Shown piece after piece: positions 33,786 through 46,332 of a stretch of DNA of 64,000 nt (positions within the stretch are counted from its first letter, which is position 1; each line of letters starts with the position of its first letter). Position numbers and translations under genes: made by a program. This stretch comes from Physella acuta (taxonomy: Eukaryota > Mollusca > Gastropoda > Physidae). Where the stretch lies: NCBI RefSeq assembly GCF_028476545.1, contig NW_026731697.1:1275001-1339000 (forward strand), written 5' to 3'. The notes beneath the pieces were generated by a model. It was not told the origin of the DNA. It did no database searches and saw nothing but the letters and a program-made list of their open reading frames with translations.

Positions 33786-34475
33786 CTGTGTGTTGTATGA
33801 TGTGTGTTGTATGTTTTGTGTTGTGTGATGTGTGTTGTATGATGTGTGTTGTATGATGTGTGTTGTTTGATGTTTGTTGTATGATGTGTGTTGTGTGCTG
33901 TGTTTTATGTTTTGTGTTTTATGATTTATGTTGAATGATGTGTGTTGTATGATGTGCGTTGTATGATGTATGTTGTATGATGTGTGTTGTATGATGTTTG
34001 TTGTATGATGTGTGTTGTGTGCTGTGTTTTATGTTTTGTGTTTTATGATTTATGTTGAATGATGTGTGTTGTATGATGTGCGTTGTATGATGTATGTTGT
34101 ATGATGTGTGTTGTATGATGTTTGTTGTATGATGTGTGTTGTGTGCTGTGTTTTATGTTTTGTGTTTTATGATTTATGTTGTATGATGTGTGTTGTATGA
34201 TGTGTGTTGTATGATGTGTGTTGTATGATGTGTGTTGTGTGTTGTGTGTTGTATGATTGTGTTGTATGATATGTCTTGTGTGTTGTGTGTTGTATGATGT
34301 GTGTTGTATGATGTGTGTTGTGTGATGTATGTTGTATGATGTGTATTGTATGATGTGTGTTGTGTGATGTGTGTTGTATGATGTGTGTTGTATGATGTGT
34401 ATTGTATGATGTGTGTTCTGTGCTGTGTGTTGTATGATGTTTGTTGTATGATGTGTGCTGTGTGTTGTGGGTCTA
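33786..34475. repeat. 14/15-bp minisatellite at the 5' end of intron 3
   Basis: TGTGTTGTATGATG units begin about 38 nt after the exon 3 donor and run for ~690 bp. A longer block of ~120 bp (TGTGTTGTGTGCTGTGTTTT and onward) is repeated three times. The minus-strand Thr/His/Asn frame is an artefact. Confidence 0.95.
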
Positions 34476-34617
34476 GTGTGTATTCTGTCTGTTGTCTGTC
34501 AATATCTGGCAAATTCAGAATTTGAGATTTAAAAGCCATAGAGTTATCTCCCTGTTTGTACTAAAAGAAAAAAAAAATAATTTCCTTGCTAATGTTAGGC
34601 CTAGATAATGTTCAAGC

Positions 34618-34925
34618 CAGTAATAAACTGACCGCTTGGTTTACTAACTGACCACAAGGTTTACTAACAACAAACTGACCGCTAGGTTTACTAACTGACC
34701 ACTAGGTTTACTAACTGACCACTAGGTTTACTAACAACAAACTGACCGCTTGGTTTACTAACTGACCACTAGGTTTACTAACAACAAACTGACCTCTAGG
34801 TTTACTAACAACAAAGGTTTACAACAAACTGACCACTAGGTTTACTAACAACAAATTGACCACTAGGTTTTGTTTACTAACAACAAACTGACCACTAGGT
34901 TTACTAACAATAAACTGACCACTAT
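34618..34925. repeat. ~21/27-bp minisatellite
   Basis: AACTGACCACTAGGTTTACT units with or without AACAAC. Confidence 0.93.
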
Positions 34926-35563
34926 GGTGTTCTGTTCAATGACAGACTGACCGATGAGTGTATTGGTCAATGTCAAGCTTCAATTCGATCACGTGTCAGA
35001 AAGACCGCGTCATGGACGGACAGTTAATGACCAACAGAACACTACACAGAAGCAATTACAGGGAACCTGAGTCCATTCTAGAAACCTAATGGTCACGAGC
35101 AAGAAACTAAGAACATTGTATTTTTTATAAACTCCTAATAAATGTAATTTTCTATACGATTTACAAAAAAAAATTAAAATAAAATAAAACCTACAATTAT
35201 TACTTATATTAGTGTTTGTAAAATACTAATTCGGTATAAACAGTTTTATCAAATGTCTTTCATGGGTAATGTTTGCTTATTTAGTGTGTTGCTTTTTTTG
35301 TGTGTAAAAGCTTGTGTTTTTAATTTAACGAAATCATTTCTTAAAGAATTTCTTTCATGGTTTTTGTTTTGTACTTGCGCGCTGTTTTTTTTTTAGCCGG
35401 TGGAGATTTTGTAGCTTTGTTGCTGTGATTATTTTCCACAAAATGTTGCTGCAGCTACACTGTCGTCTGCTGGACATGACCCTGACGCTGTGCATGGTTG
35501 AACTCTGTCACCCTCAGCGCACCAGAACCTTGACCCCACAGACTTTTAAAATTGTGTCCCCAG
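34926..35563. other. end of intron 3
   Basis: AT-rich. TTATTTAGTGTGTTG and T-rich tracts precede the exon 4 acceptor GTGTCCCCAG. The open frame upstream of exon 4 (from 35425) is intron read-through. Confidence 0.6.
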
Positions 35564-35760
35564 GCAACTGGCGCCGTAAAAGACCGGTGTGGGTGATGCT
35601 AATGGTCAACTCGTTGACAGAAGCAGACGTGAAGTCACGTGGGATACCCGTCCTTGACCTCTATCTGGCCCAGCAGGCGGAGAGGGAAGGCAAGGTCACG
35701 GGAGCTGTGGAGAGGGTAGAGGAGCAATGTGTGCCGCTAAACCAGCTCAATCTTTCTCAG
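35564..35760 (+). CDS. tiki: TIKI exon 4
   Basis: Codons 154-219: [20 protein letters not shown] (155-174), [20 protein letters not shown] and the [14 protein letters not shown] end. The first and last pieces are nearly invariant in the family (vertebrate [19 protein letters not shown] and VEEQCHPLNGLNFSQ). Acceptor CCCCAG|GCAACTGG, donor TCTCAG|GTCAGT, phase 1 to 0. The donor is the first unit of the GTCAGT array in intron 4. Confidence 0.96.
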
Positions 35761-36290
35761 GTCAGTGGTCAGTTGATTGTGGTCAGTTGTCAGTGGTCTG
35801 TGGTCAGTTGTCTGTGCTCAGTGGTCTGTGATCAGCGGTCAGTTTTCAGCTGTCTGTGGTCAGTTCTCTTTTGTCTGTGGTCTTTTGTCTGTGGTCAGTT
35901 CTCTTTTGTCTGTGGTCAGTTGTCTGTGGTCAGTTGTCTGTTGTCTGTGGTCAGTGGTCAGTTGTCTGTTGTCTGTGGTCAGTGGTCAGTTGTCTGTGGT
36001 CAGTTGTCTGTTGTCTGTGGTCAGTTGTCTCTGGTCTGTTGTATGTGGTCAGTGGTCAGTTGATTGTGGTCAGCTGTCTGCGGTCTGTGGTCTGTGGTCT
36101 GTGGTCTGTTGTCTGTGGTCAGGTTCCGTGGTCAGTTGTCTGCTGTCTGTGGTCAGTTTTCAGCTGTCTGTGGTCAGCTGTCAGTTTTCTTTGGTCTGTT
36201 GTCTGTGGTCTGTTGTCTGTGGTCAGTTGTCTGTGGTCAGTTGTCTGGTTTGTTTTCTGTGGTCAGCTGTCTGTGGTCAGTTGTCTGATC
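35761..36290 (+). repeat. GTCAGT-type array beginning at the exon 4 donor
   Basis: From the first intron base, units GGTCAGTTGTCTGTGGTCAG and CTGTTGTCTGTGGTC repeat for ~530 bp (about 35 GGTCAG motifs, period 14-21 bp). The founding motif appears to be the donor CAG|GTCAGT itself. Only the true donor has the full CAG upstream; the others read TG|GTCAGT. Confidence 0.95.
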
Positions 36291-36960
36291 TCTATCTAAC
36301 AGTCCTAGACCTACAAACATTTGTTTTGACTGTCTCACGTCATGCTAACAGACCCCCCCCCCCCCCCCGTATGTACTCACGTCCATTGTCCTTTGTTTAC
36401 ATCGTCACGTACTACTGTTTGAATTCGTGTCCTTGAACTTGTTTTCTAACTTCCTGTCGCTCAAACATCCGCCACGTATCCCCACTCCTCACAGTCATTC
36501 TGTCTCGCCACATTCGACCCCCCCCCCCCTCGCCATCACCGAATGAGACTGAGAAACGAAAGGTGCAGTTCTGAATACTCCTTTATTTATCCCAATCTTA
36601 TGCCCAGGCTTAACTTTTCTTGATAATCGAAGACACTTTGCAAATGTTCAGAATTTCACAATCATCCAGGGCCGATTCAGATTTTACCCAATCACCCGAA
36701 GGCCTGTTCAGATTTTACCCAATCATCCTAGCCCGGTTCGAATTCATGCGCTAAATCCAGGTAAAACCCAGACAGTAAATGCCTGGACCCTAAGTGCAGG
36801 TAGGACGAGACAGTGCAAGCCACGTAAAACGGTTTGTCTATGAAACACGAGCCAGACACTTGCTGCAGTAAAAGACAGCTTTAATGGCGGGTGCTGGGAG
36901 AAATGAAGCCGCTCAGTGTGCTCATGTTTCCTCCCTGAAGGTCACTCAGTTGTCTCGATT
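36291..36960. other. intron 4 spacer
   Basis: C runs at 36353-36368 and 36520-36530. AGATTTTACCCAATCA is duplicated at 36680-36725. No gene recognised. Confidence 0.5.
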
Positions 36961-36961
36961 C

Positions 36962-37147
36962 TCTTAGTTAGGTCACCAGGTAGTGTCCATTTTTAGTAAG
37001 GCCCTCAGGTAATGTCCATTTTTAGTAAGGCCATCAGGTAATGTACTTTTTTAGTAAGGTCGCCAGGTAATGTCCATTTTTAGTAAGGCCCTCAGGTAAT
37101 GTCCATTTTCAGTAAGGTTGTCAGGTAATGTCCATTTTTAGTAAGGC
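36962..37147. repeat. ~34-bp minisatellite, 5-6 units
   Basis: Units TTTTTAGTAAGGCCCTCAGG plus TAATGTCCA. Confidence 0.93.
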
Positions 37148-37453
37148 CTCTAAACGAAGACCCAATTTCAATTTATTATTTTGTATCGTATGTGTAAATA
37201 TTACCTCAATTTATTTTAACAGTTTAAAACCTGCCTGTGTCTATGTTACCTGCCTACATATTACCTGTATTTGTAGTAACTATAAAAGCTACTTGTGTCT
37301 GTATTACCTCGCTACACGTTACCTATGTTTGTATTACCTGTGTAAATGCTACCCGTATTTGTATAATCTGAGTGGATAGTACTAGGTCAGCATCTAAAAT
37401 CTAACCATATAACAGAAGTTTTGACGATTGTGTCTCGCTGTACACCGTAGACC
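37148..37453. other. intron 4, degenerate TTACCTG repeats
   Basis: TGTATTACCTGTGTNTATRTTACC-like motifs, here as TATTACCTG, lie at 37195-37360. Poorly periodic. Confidence 0.5.
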
Positions 37454-37588
37454 CATTGTTTCTTTATATAGAAAACATAATATACTTTTACGAGTGTCCG
37501 CACTCCCCCCTCCCCCGAAATATGTTGTCCGCCGCCCCCCCCCCCCCCCCCCCACCCTTTAAGGAGAAAAAGTCTGGAAGAAACACTG
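37454..37588. mobile_element. hAT-type MITE, family A copy 5 (135 bp)
   Basis: The left end CATTGTTTCTTTATATAG and the right end GTCTGGAAGAAACACTG flank a C-rich core. A perfect 8-bp target-site duplication CGTAGACC lies at 37446-37453 and 37589-37596. Confidence 0.9.
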
Positions 37589-37596
37589 CGTAGACC

Positions 37597-39447
37597 TCAC
37601 ACCTCACATCTTAATCTACATTAACTGCTTCTCTCACATCCGTAGAACAAAACAGAACTGAAAACATGGAAACATAGGGATACAAAAATAATCTAATAAG
37701 AATCACAGACCTTCTTCACAATTTTACGACAAAAAAAACCAGAAGCATTTGTTATAGTGACTTCTTGTTTTGTATGTTCTTGAAGATGAAAAGAATTTTA
37801 AAGTCAGCTTACAATTTTAACCTAACTACAGCCCTGTGTTTATCAAAGAAAACATTGAAACACTTGACATTAAAATATTGGGATGAGTTTCAGAAATTGT
37901 CAGGAATCATTCTACTTTCTCGCTCCACTCTACCCCCTCCCTTTCCACATATATACACCACAAAATTAAAAACAAGAAAATATTCAACCATTTTCAGACC
38001 GCTAAATTCTGTAAGTGGTTTTTCTGCAACAACAAGGCAGCGAACAGCACGGAATCCTCTTGAACTTTTTTAAAAAGTGAAATTCTTTCCCCTGTGGTAA
38101 TGTTTACAATGTTAAGTGGGTTTGCCTCCCCTTTGCGTGGTTGTCTCCCCTGATAGAATGTTTGACCCCAGCCATCCAGGTTTGCCTGTACCCCTCGCCC
38201 AACGTTTGGGGATAATTCAGGTGCATCAGACGGGGTGAATCTACCGGCGCAGGACGATCACGTGACTAAAATAACTCGAGAAATACGGCCGGGTATATTT
38301 CAAACGATGAACATGTCAAAATAAAATTTCAATTTTCCTAAAACCACTGAGATGAGCATTCCAGGAATAATTTCGCCCGGTGACTTTACATTTTTCAACC
38401 AACTTTTTATTTTATTTTCGTACGCCATTATTTCCATTTAAACCTCTCGCTTTAAACCGTTCTGTCTTTTTGCTTTCTCTTCTCGCACTAATTTCTCTTC
38501 CCACCTCCATACCTTTTCTTATTTTCTCTCCATCATTCTCTACCCCCCCCCCCCCACACACACCTCAGTTTCTCTCCCCCAAGCCAATAGTCTCCTCTCA
38601 AAATGTGGATAAAGATGAAATTTTGAGACGTTCTTGAACAATTCGTTAAATCTCACGGCCCAGATATAGTGAGCCACCATCCCAATGGCTCCAGGTGACG
38701 TCATCAATGGCGGGTCCCGGATCAGTAACACTGATATTTGAAATAAGTAAAGAAAAAAGCGGAGATTTGATCAAACTTTATTTAAAATTTCATTGCTTAA
38801 GTTTTAAAGCTGAATGATTATTTGTTAATCAAATTTGTTATGTAACTATGGCGTATGTGTGGCATCCACCCCCACGACTCAGGAAATTGGATACCTGCAG
38901 TCTACTAAGTGACGTACCTTTCGGACCAGGAAACCAATCAACCCAGAGCGGGTGTACGTGACTGCCTTATGAACCTAACGCTCATATCCGTGCTCTCTAT
39001 CTCTCTACCACGCACTTCCCACCACACTACTTACATTAGAGTGTCCGTTTAACACAATTTTTTTTTTTTAAATTACAATCTCAAATTGAACCTTATAAAA
39101 ATGTTTCATGCTGCCACTGCCCACGAGCTACCCACGTGTCAAATACTTAAAACAGTCATAGTCTTCGTTAACACCCCCCCCCCTGCCCCACCCCCACCCC
39201 CCACCCCAACCACCCCGGGAACCACTGGAAGGCCTGAAGAACGTTCAGTGTGGCGTTGTAGCGATCTGTTCAATCAGAGTACTAATTGTCTATTGTTTAT
39301 TTTAGGAAGTGTGTTCACACCTCCCTCCCTCCCTCCACCCACCCCACCCCCACCCCACTTCCTGTTCCACCCCCAGACAGGTGGGTTGTTGCTTGTCCAG
39401 GTGTTTCTCGTGCGCTTAGCTCCCGAGCTTTTGATTACATCAGGAGG
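37597..39447. other. intron 4 spacer
   Basis: No gene recognised. Weak frames (102 codons at 37765, 128 at 39086) match no family, and the second crosses C/CCA-rich low complexity (39170-39215, 39320-39360). Confidence 0.5.
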
Positions 39448-39610
39448 AGCTAACACGATATGCGGCATATAGGGGGAGGGTGTAACATATGCGGTATATA
39501 GGGGGGAGGGTTAACATATGCGGCATATAGGGGAGGGTTAACATATGCAGCATATAAGGGGGTTAACTTATGCAGTATATGAGAGAGGGAGGGGTGTAAT
39601 ATATGCAGCG
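39448..39610. repeat. ~30-bp minisatellite, 5 units
   Basis: Units TAACATATGCGGCATATAGG plus GGGAGGGT. Confidence 0.88.
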
Positions 39611-40992
39611 CGAGTAGCGTTTATGTAGGTACACACTGCTCATTTATATCTGTAAAGCTCATGTCTGTTGGTAGTTCATGTGTGTTGGTAGATTTCGTGT
39701 GTGTTCGCAATGTTTATATATGTTAGTAAAGTTTGTGTGTGTGTCATTTTAGTTCGTGTATCTTGTTAATGTTCATCTATATTTGTATTGCATGTGTATA
39801 TTAGTAATGTTCACTGGTAAAGTTCATGTATGTTTAGTTCATGTATAGTGGTGAAGATCACGTATGTTGGTATCGTTCATACTTGTTGGTAAAGTTCGTA
39901 TATGTTGCTTAAGTTCATGTATGTTTAGTTTATGTACATAGGTATAATAAAGTATAACTTGTGTGCGTTGGTAAAATTCATGTTGGTCTATATTGTTAAA
40001 GTTCGTTTATATTGGTACAGTTCATATACTGTTGGAAAAGTTTATAAATATTAGTTCAGTTCATATTTAGTTGGTTCATATCGGTAAGTTTAAGAACGTA
40101 GGTAAAAGCTGATATCTGATGACATAAAGTTATCTGTGTAATGTTACCTGAAATACACCCGCTCTCTGACACCTGATTAACTCCCATTTAAACCGAATGC
40201 ACGCATAAGTTCCCTCCCCTTGCATGCACTTTTTCTAAGCCCCTGCGTCAGGGAAATCTAACAGGGCTAATAGAAAATTGACAGCCGAGCTGTCAAACAG
40301 CCAAAACAACTTAATTTGGCTGCATTTTGACAAAATCGGTTTCATTTAATAAAAAAAATAAGGAGTATAGAGTTCTTAACGGAATTAATTGTGCGTGTAT
40401 TAGAGTTCAACACTTACTGATTAGAATTAAGTTGTTGGTTGTTGTTTTTTTTATAGAAAACTGTGAACTTTTCGCCTTATTATTCTGGTAGAAGCACTTT
40501 TTAGCATCATATGTTTTAATTATTTTGGTATAAGCCTATGGAAGTCTGAAAAAGGGGGGGGGGGTTAAAACTTTCACTTACTCACACATTACTAGCCGAG
40601 TCGTTCACTAAGTGGGAGCTACGACTGAATACTGAGGCTCATGCTCACGCTTTATGAAGGGGGGGGGGGGCATCGAGACGTTACTTACCCAGGTTGGGGG
40701 GGGGGGGCGTCATCGAGACGTTACTTACCCAGGTTGGGGGGACTGGTCAGGGAGCCCCTCCACTCTCTCGTGGTCGTATACCGAGGGTGTGGACATTTGC
40801 CCCCCCCCCCCCCCACCCCATCCCTGGCAAGAATCTCTCCACTGACCCAAAGATCTGGCAGCTATAACATCCCACAAAGTCCTGGAATTAGCTGGAGTTT
40901 ACCTGTTAGCTATCGTGTTGATTGAAACTTCTCATTTCATGTCAAACTCTGCAGGTTTAATACAGGTGCGAACATGCTCGTCCATGTTTATA
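39611..40992. other. intron 4, degenerate GTTCATGTATGTTGGTA region
   Basis: Positions 39650-40100 are built from poorly conserved ~20-24-bp units of GTTCATGTATGTTGGTAAA type. From 40660 to 40740 GCATCGAGACGTTACTTACC is duplicated beside G runs. No gene recognised. Confidence 0.6.
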
Positions 40993-41172
40993 CGAACTTT
41001 CGTCGTCTAAGTTTAGCGAACTTTCTTTGTCTAAATTTAGCGAACTTTCTTCGTCTAAGTTTAGCGAACTTTCTTCGTCTAAATTTAGCGAACTTTCTTC
41101 GTCTAAGTTTAGCGAACTTTTCGTCGTCTAAGTTTAGCGAACTTTCTTCGTCTAAGTTTTACGAACTTTCTT
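40993..41172. repeat. 24-bp minisatellite, 7-8 units
   Basis: Units CGTCTAAGTTTAGCGAACTT plus TCTT. Confidence 0.95.
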
Positions 41173-41483
41173 GGCCCTTTTCTCAATGAAGACGGTTCGT
41201 TCATGTCATCTTCGCGAAATTTTCTCACCTTAAAAAAAAAACTCGCTTGAAAGCCGCGCCATATAGATGTGTATTTATGTGTGATCTAAATTTAGAAGGT
41301 TAGAACGGTCAGGTGATTAACTCTTTCATCCGCGCGCAATTTATGACGGCTTTAATTAGCACTTGAGATAATTATCGTCTAATTCCTATTTCACCTTTGA
41401 CTTATGAAAATAAAATTTAAACACGTTTTTTTTTGGGTTGCTTCCTACGTGCAGAATGTAAAGCTTTGAAAACGTTAAACTGT

Positions 41484-41905
41484 TAATATCACTGCCACAT
41501 AAGATAGGCAAACACATCACTCCCACATAAGAGACAAATACATCACTCCCACCTAAGATATACACACATCAGTCCCACACAAGATAGGCAAACACATCAC
41601 TCCTACATAAGAGACAAATACATCACTCCCACCTAAGATATACACACATCAGTCCCACACAAGATAGGCAAACACATCACTCCTACATAAGAGACAAATA
41701 CATCACTCCCACATAAGATATACACACATCAGTCCCACACAAGATAGACAAACACTTCGCTCCTACCAAAACGAATACAGCACTCCCTCACAATACCGAT
41801 ACTTCACCCCCTCACGCATTACCGATTCATCACCCCCACACATTACCGATACATAACCCCCTCACAATACCCATAAATCACCCCGCCCCACACACTACCG
41901 ATGCA
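41484..41905. repeat. ~80-bp higher-order repeat decaying into 25-bp units
   Basis: CATCACTCCCACATAAGA, ACAAATACATCACTCCCACC and TATACACACATCAGTCCCAC recur in a fixed order three times (41486-41750). ATTACCGATNCATCACCCCC-like units follow to 41905. Confidence 0.92.
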
Positions 41906-42945
41906 TCACTACTGTGTTAAAGTCTTAATTCAAACAACACTACATCCTTCTAGTGTTCTTTAAGTCTTCCATCTTTGATTACAAACAGTTGTCAGTGCGC
42001 ATGTCTAAACCATGAACCAATGAGCTGATCGTGTGAGCCGAAAGATCTCACTCATCAGTTTTCTTCCTCTCCGAGAATTTACGAGCCGTTGTATCGAGGG
42101 ATCTGATTGGCTGGTTTAATGCGTGATTTCCGCCGCTCCCTAATGAAGAGTGATGACCACTTTGCCGGGGTGGGGAAAGAAAAAGAAAAGGGTGCGGATC
42201 TTGGAAGTGAGAAGTTGGGGACTGGACTGTCCCGTCATTGTTTGATATCAATGAAATATTTATAGCTTGCAGTATTGTGGAATTCATTCCTTTATTGTTT
42301 ATCTAAGGGACAGGGAAAGGATATGTAGAGAGAGTTGGGGACTGATACATTTTCCTGTTACGCAAGTTATCGTAAAAATCACTCAAGTGCCCCCCCCCCC
42401 CACCCTAAACTCACACATCCCATACACAATATCCCCCCCACACCCACGCTACTTCCTCAATCTGCGTGTACAAACCGATATATGTATATCTTGCCCCGTG
42501 ATGAAAACATGGAATTTTCTGTTTGAACTGAGCCGGAATTTCAACCAATATTTTTTACTAAACTCACAAGATAGCCTGTGTTATGGTAAGGTGTATTAGT
42601 TATTTAAAAGTTAAATAACGAGATTATTAAAAGAAAATATAAAGTCATCATTTGGTTCTCATAAACAACACAGTTTCTGAGTTTGGGAATTGTGAGGTCT
42701 TACGACGTCTTACGTATGTTTGTGACTTTATAGCGAGGGGAAAACAATTTAAAGGCAGACTGACGATGCTATAAACTAACATTGTATTCCTCGTGTGTCT
42801 TATTGACCATCAGGTATTTTAAAAAATGTATTTAAAAAAACTTTGTTATCACAAATATGGGTTAATTCATACAAGATTAATTGTTTCCATTTCATTAAAG
42901 TTTATTTAGATATCTAGTTCATGTTATTATCTTTTGATTGGCGTG
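41906..42945. other. intron 4 spacer
   Basis: GTTGGGGACTG occurs at 42216 and 42334. C run at 42391-42401. No gene recognised. Confidence 0.5.
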
Positions 42946-42949
42946 AAAC

Positions 42950-43310
42950 GTCACGTGGTAGTGGAGCGATCAGACAGGTTTTCGAGATTATAATTTATTG
43001 CTCTTATAAATCCTCTAACTTTCCTTGACCTTAGACCAATTCACCAACTCTCGCGAGAAGTACTAAATCCCAGCGTGACATCGCGAGGGTTTATGCCCCC
43101 CGACCGTTGACTTCTGCTTTTGAATGCAGTGATAGCATTAACCCTTCATTGACTGCAGCCCGAGTAAATAGTCGTGGAAATCAGATTTCCATTAACCCTT
43201 CGCCGATTTGCGGGGCGCGAGTCGGGTCACGTGGTGTCCCCTTTCATCCACTCCCGCGGGTGACACGGAGACCGCCATTGCGCCCGGGTCCCCGGAAGTG
43301 ATCTAATTTA
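42950..43310. promoter_or_regulatory. CpG-rich island with TCTCGCGAGA motif
   Basis: The 10-bp palindrome TCTCGCGAGA (43049-43058) matches the BANP/ZBTB33-type element of CpG-island promoters. E-box CACGTG occurs at about 42953 and 43228, and an ETS site CCGGAAGTG at about 43293. This is one of the most CpG-rich stretches of intron 4 and could drive an internal or antisense transcript; no exon is identified. Confidence 0.4.
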
Positions 43311-44040
43311 TGGCACCCCATGACAGAGGGGGGGGGCACCCCAGGAGAGAGAAGATGGTGAGAAGGGGAGAGGGGGGGTCAAGTCAGCCGGCTGCTAGTA
43401 AAGGAGATGGGGGTCGAGAAATTGAGAACATTAGTATTTGGTATCGTGAAGGGGGGGGGGGGGTATAATAATGGTCTTGTTGGCTGATAATTTATTTCTT
43501 TTTTTAAGGGACGGTTTAAATGTTTTGAACTTCTCATAAATCTTTTTTAATAGAGAAAAGTAACGAATCGCACTGACTAGTCGGTCTTGAGATCTCTAAC
43601 TTTTCATCTATTAACGTGCGGTAAAGCGATGTGTGGAGTAGAATGTGCGGTATAGAGTGATGTTGTGTGGGAGTACACTGAGGTGTGGGTAGAATTATAT
43701 GTATAATAGAATGATGTGTTTGTGGTAGAAGGATGTATGTTTCATTTTGTATGGGTTAAAATAATGTGTGGGGTCGGGTGATGTGTGTGAAAGTGCGATG
43801 TGTGGGGTAGTGTGAATATTGTACCAGAAATACCGTACCACTGCCTTACCAGCCGATGAATACCACGACACCTTATGACTGTACCAACAAAGTGTATCTT
43901 ACAGCACAGTCCACACCTACTACCTCCCCCCCCCCCCCCCCAAACATTACAGTCCACACATATTTCCCCCACCTGCCCTCCCCGACCCAGAGAATGCCCC
44001 GGCTATTCCTAGCTAGAAATGAAGAGCTGTTTTTATTTTG
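43311..44040. other. intron 4 spacer
   Basis: G runs at 43328 and 43449-43463. Degenerate GATGTGTGGGGTAGNGTG-like repeats (AATGTGTGGGGTCGGGTG) lie at 43620-43815, and a C run at 43927-43942. Confidence 0.5.
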
Positions 44041-44044
44041 TCAA

Positions 44045-44054
44045 GCGCATGCGC
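44045..44054. promoter_or_regulatory. NRF1-type palindrome
   Basis: GCGCATGCGC is a perfect NRF1 consensus palindrome. A second NRF1-like GGCATGCGCA lies near 44319. The ~300 bp between is GC-rich for this window. Function unproven. Confidence 0.35.
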
Positions 44055-44340
44055 AACACAAGGAAATCATCTGCGGCGCGCCAATGGAAGAGGGGTCAAG
44101 TAGCTAGTACCAAAAGTGGCTTTTGATCGGCTGCCGGCGGGTGTGTGGGGAAGCTGTTGTGGTGAAATATGTAAAGTGTGGGTGTGTGGGGGACATATGT
44201 GGCGAGATGCTGGTTTCATTAGGTTTACAAGAAGGGCCCACATACAGCGCCGCCCCTGCCCACATACCAAAGCGATCGCCGGCGTTACTCCGTGTGACTG
44301 ACGGAGTATCCATTCTTGGGCATGCGCATTGAAACAGGAA

Positions 44341-44910
44341 GTGGTGACGTGATTGCCTCCCTTGAGTCCAGTCGGTTATTTGCCCGTTTGATGAAGATAA
44401 GTTTTATGCATGTCAAATTGTGACAGTAGCATTTATTGGAATTTCGGTGAAAACTTAATTGACTTGTCATTCAATTTTATTTTAACTCTACGACAAAGTT
44501 CTAATAAGCAGAATTCAGGCAATCTGAACAATGTGCCCAACCTGAGGTTTAAAAAAACTAATTTAAAACCATGTTGGTCAGTGGTCACTATGTATCGACA
44601 TAAAAACTGCGTCTTTGGCTGATATGTTTTCTACTCACGTTAAAGGAGGCGCCACTGGGTAATGTGCGAACTGGTCTATCTGCTGGTACAAGTTCCAGCA
44701 AGTTCTACATGATTCTGTTTAGTAGGTCTAACACTTTGGAGAAAGGGCATTGAGTCTAGTAGTCTGTGGTCCTAACACACACGGGTAGGGGCCTTAACTC
44801 TCATCAGGTGTGCAAGATGAGATAACCACGGCGACTTTATCGACACGAGTCATCTCCCCCACCTGCGTGCTAAACAAATCACTGACATCGCTGGGATCCT
44901 ACGGCGACGA
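44341..44910. other. intron 4 spacer
   Basis: GGCGCCACTG at about 44647 resembles a family B hAT terminus but has no partner. No gene recognised. Confidence 0.45.
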
Positions 44911-44911
44911 T

Positions 44912-45340
44912 GTTCATAACATCACTACACCAGCATTTTAGTTCATAACAACACTACACCAGCATTTTAGTTCATAACAACACTACCCCGCCATTTTAGT
45001 TCATAACATCACTACACCAGCATTTTAGTTCATAACAACACTACCCCGCCATTTTAGTTCATAACAACACTACACCAGCATTTTAGTTCATAACAACACT
45101 ACCCCGCCATTTTAGTTCATAACAACACTACACCGCCATTTTAGTTCATAACAACACTACACCAGCATTTTAGTTCATAACAACACTACACCAGCATTTT
45201 AGTTCATAACAACACTACACCATCATTTTAGTTCATAACATCACTACCCCTCCCCCCCCCCCCCCCCCCCCACCGCCATTTTAGTTCATAACAACATACC
45301 CCGCCATTTTAGTTCATAGCATCAACATTTTAGTTCACTA
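44912..45340. repeat. ~30-bp minisatellite, 13-14 units
   Basis: Units TTCATAACAACACTACACCA plus GCATTTTAG, with CCCCGCCATT variants and one C-homopolymer insertion (45249-45271). Confidence 0.96.
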
Positions 45341-46330
45341 CATTAACATCTCGCCATTTAAAAAACTTTTTTCAAAATTGTTTTTTTTTTCTTTATAGAA
45401 GAAGAAAAAATATTTTTAAAATTTAATGTGTGCATGAGTACATGAAGGGTATATGTAGAGCGTATGAGTACATAACCACAAGAGTACACGAGCACATATA
45501 AAAACTTCACATGGGTGCCACTCACCTTCTGCGACTTAAAATTCCAACCATTGTTTATACTTTTGGTTTTTTTACTGCTTAAAATTTTGTTTTAAAAAAT
45601 ACCTCGGGGAAAAACATGAAATAATTCTAATATATTTTAGCACCGCTTAACGACCTAGCTTTCCCTTCCTAGAATAATAAGTTTATATTACTTTTAAAAA
45701 AACTGAAACCAATCCCAAGGATTTTAGCAGAGATGCGGAATCTCGTGTTACGTCGATAGCTGGGGATCAAAGGCCGCCAGACAGGTGAGTCTCCGTGGAC
45801 GGGCCATGTACCTGGAGCGATGCCTTACCTGTCTGCGGTGCCGGATAAGTATTCCAACATGAACCTCCCTCCCCCCTCCCCCTCAGGTATCGATAAAAAG
45901 CTTCGATAAGTTTAAATGAAATTAACCTCTTTATGAAACTCCCATTTCCAATCTTCCATCAAAGCCAGACGGAAGTCTATGTTCATTGGCTGGATTAATT
46001 GTAGTCGCCATCTTGGGGGCTTCACGCGCAGGTTGGTGATTGGGTGGGGGAGGCACGTGACCGGGATACGAACTAGCAGACGAAATTTATGTTTGTGTAA
46101 TATTAAGGGGGATCTTTTCTTTTAACCAACAAAACTTAAGCATCATCTGTAAGGACTGGGACGGTTTTGATCCTCGGTGTTTCACTTGGCTGGTTCAAAC
46201 AGATCATAACAACAATATCACTTTTTTTTGTTATAACGGTCACAGAGAATAGTCTACACCACTAAATACACATATATCGATATCGTTGTTGATTACAGCT
46301 GGATGATGCTGGCACTGTAACCCTAGTTGT
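45341..46330. other. intron 4 spacer
   Basis: Contains a YY1-like GCCATCTTG at 46007-46015 in a small GC-rich patch. No gene recognised. Confidence 0.5.
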
Positions 46331-46332
46331 AC

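Noticed and set aside
34174-34539. 121-codon minus frame rich in Thr/His/Asn
   Set aside because: Artefact of the TGTGTTGTATGATG array.
35425-36436. Long + frames continuing before and after exon 4
   Set aside because: Only 35564-35760 matches TIKI; the rest is intron and the GTCAGT array read in frame.
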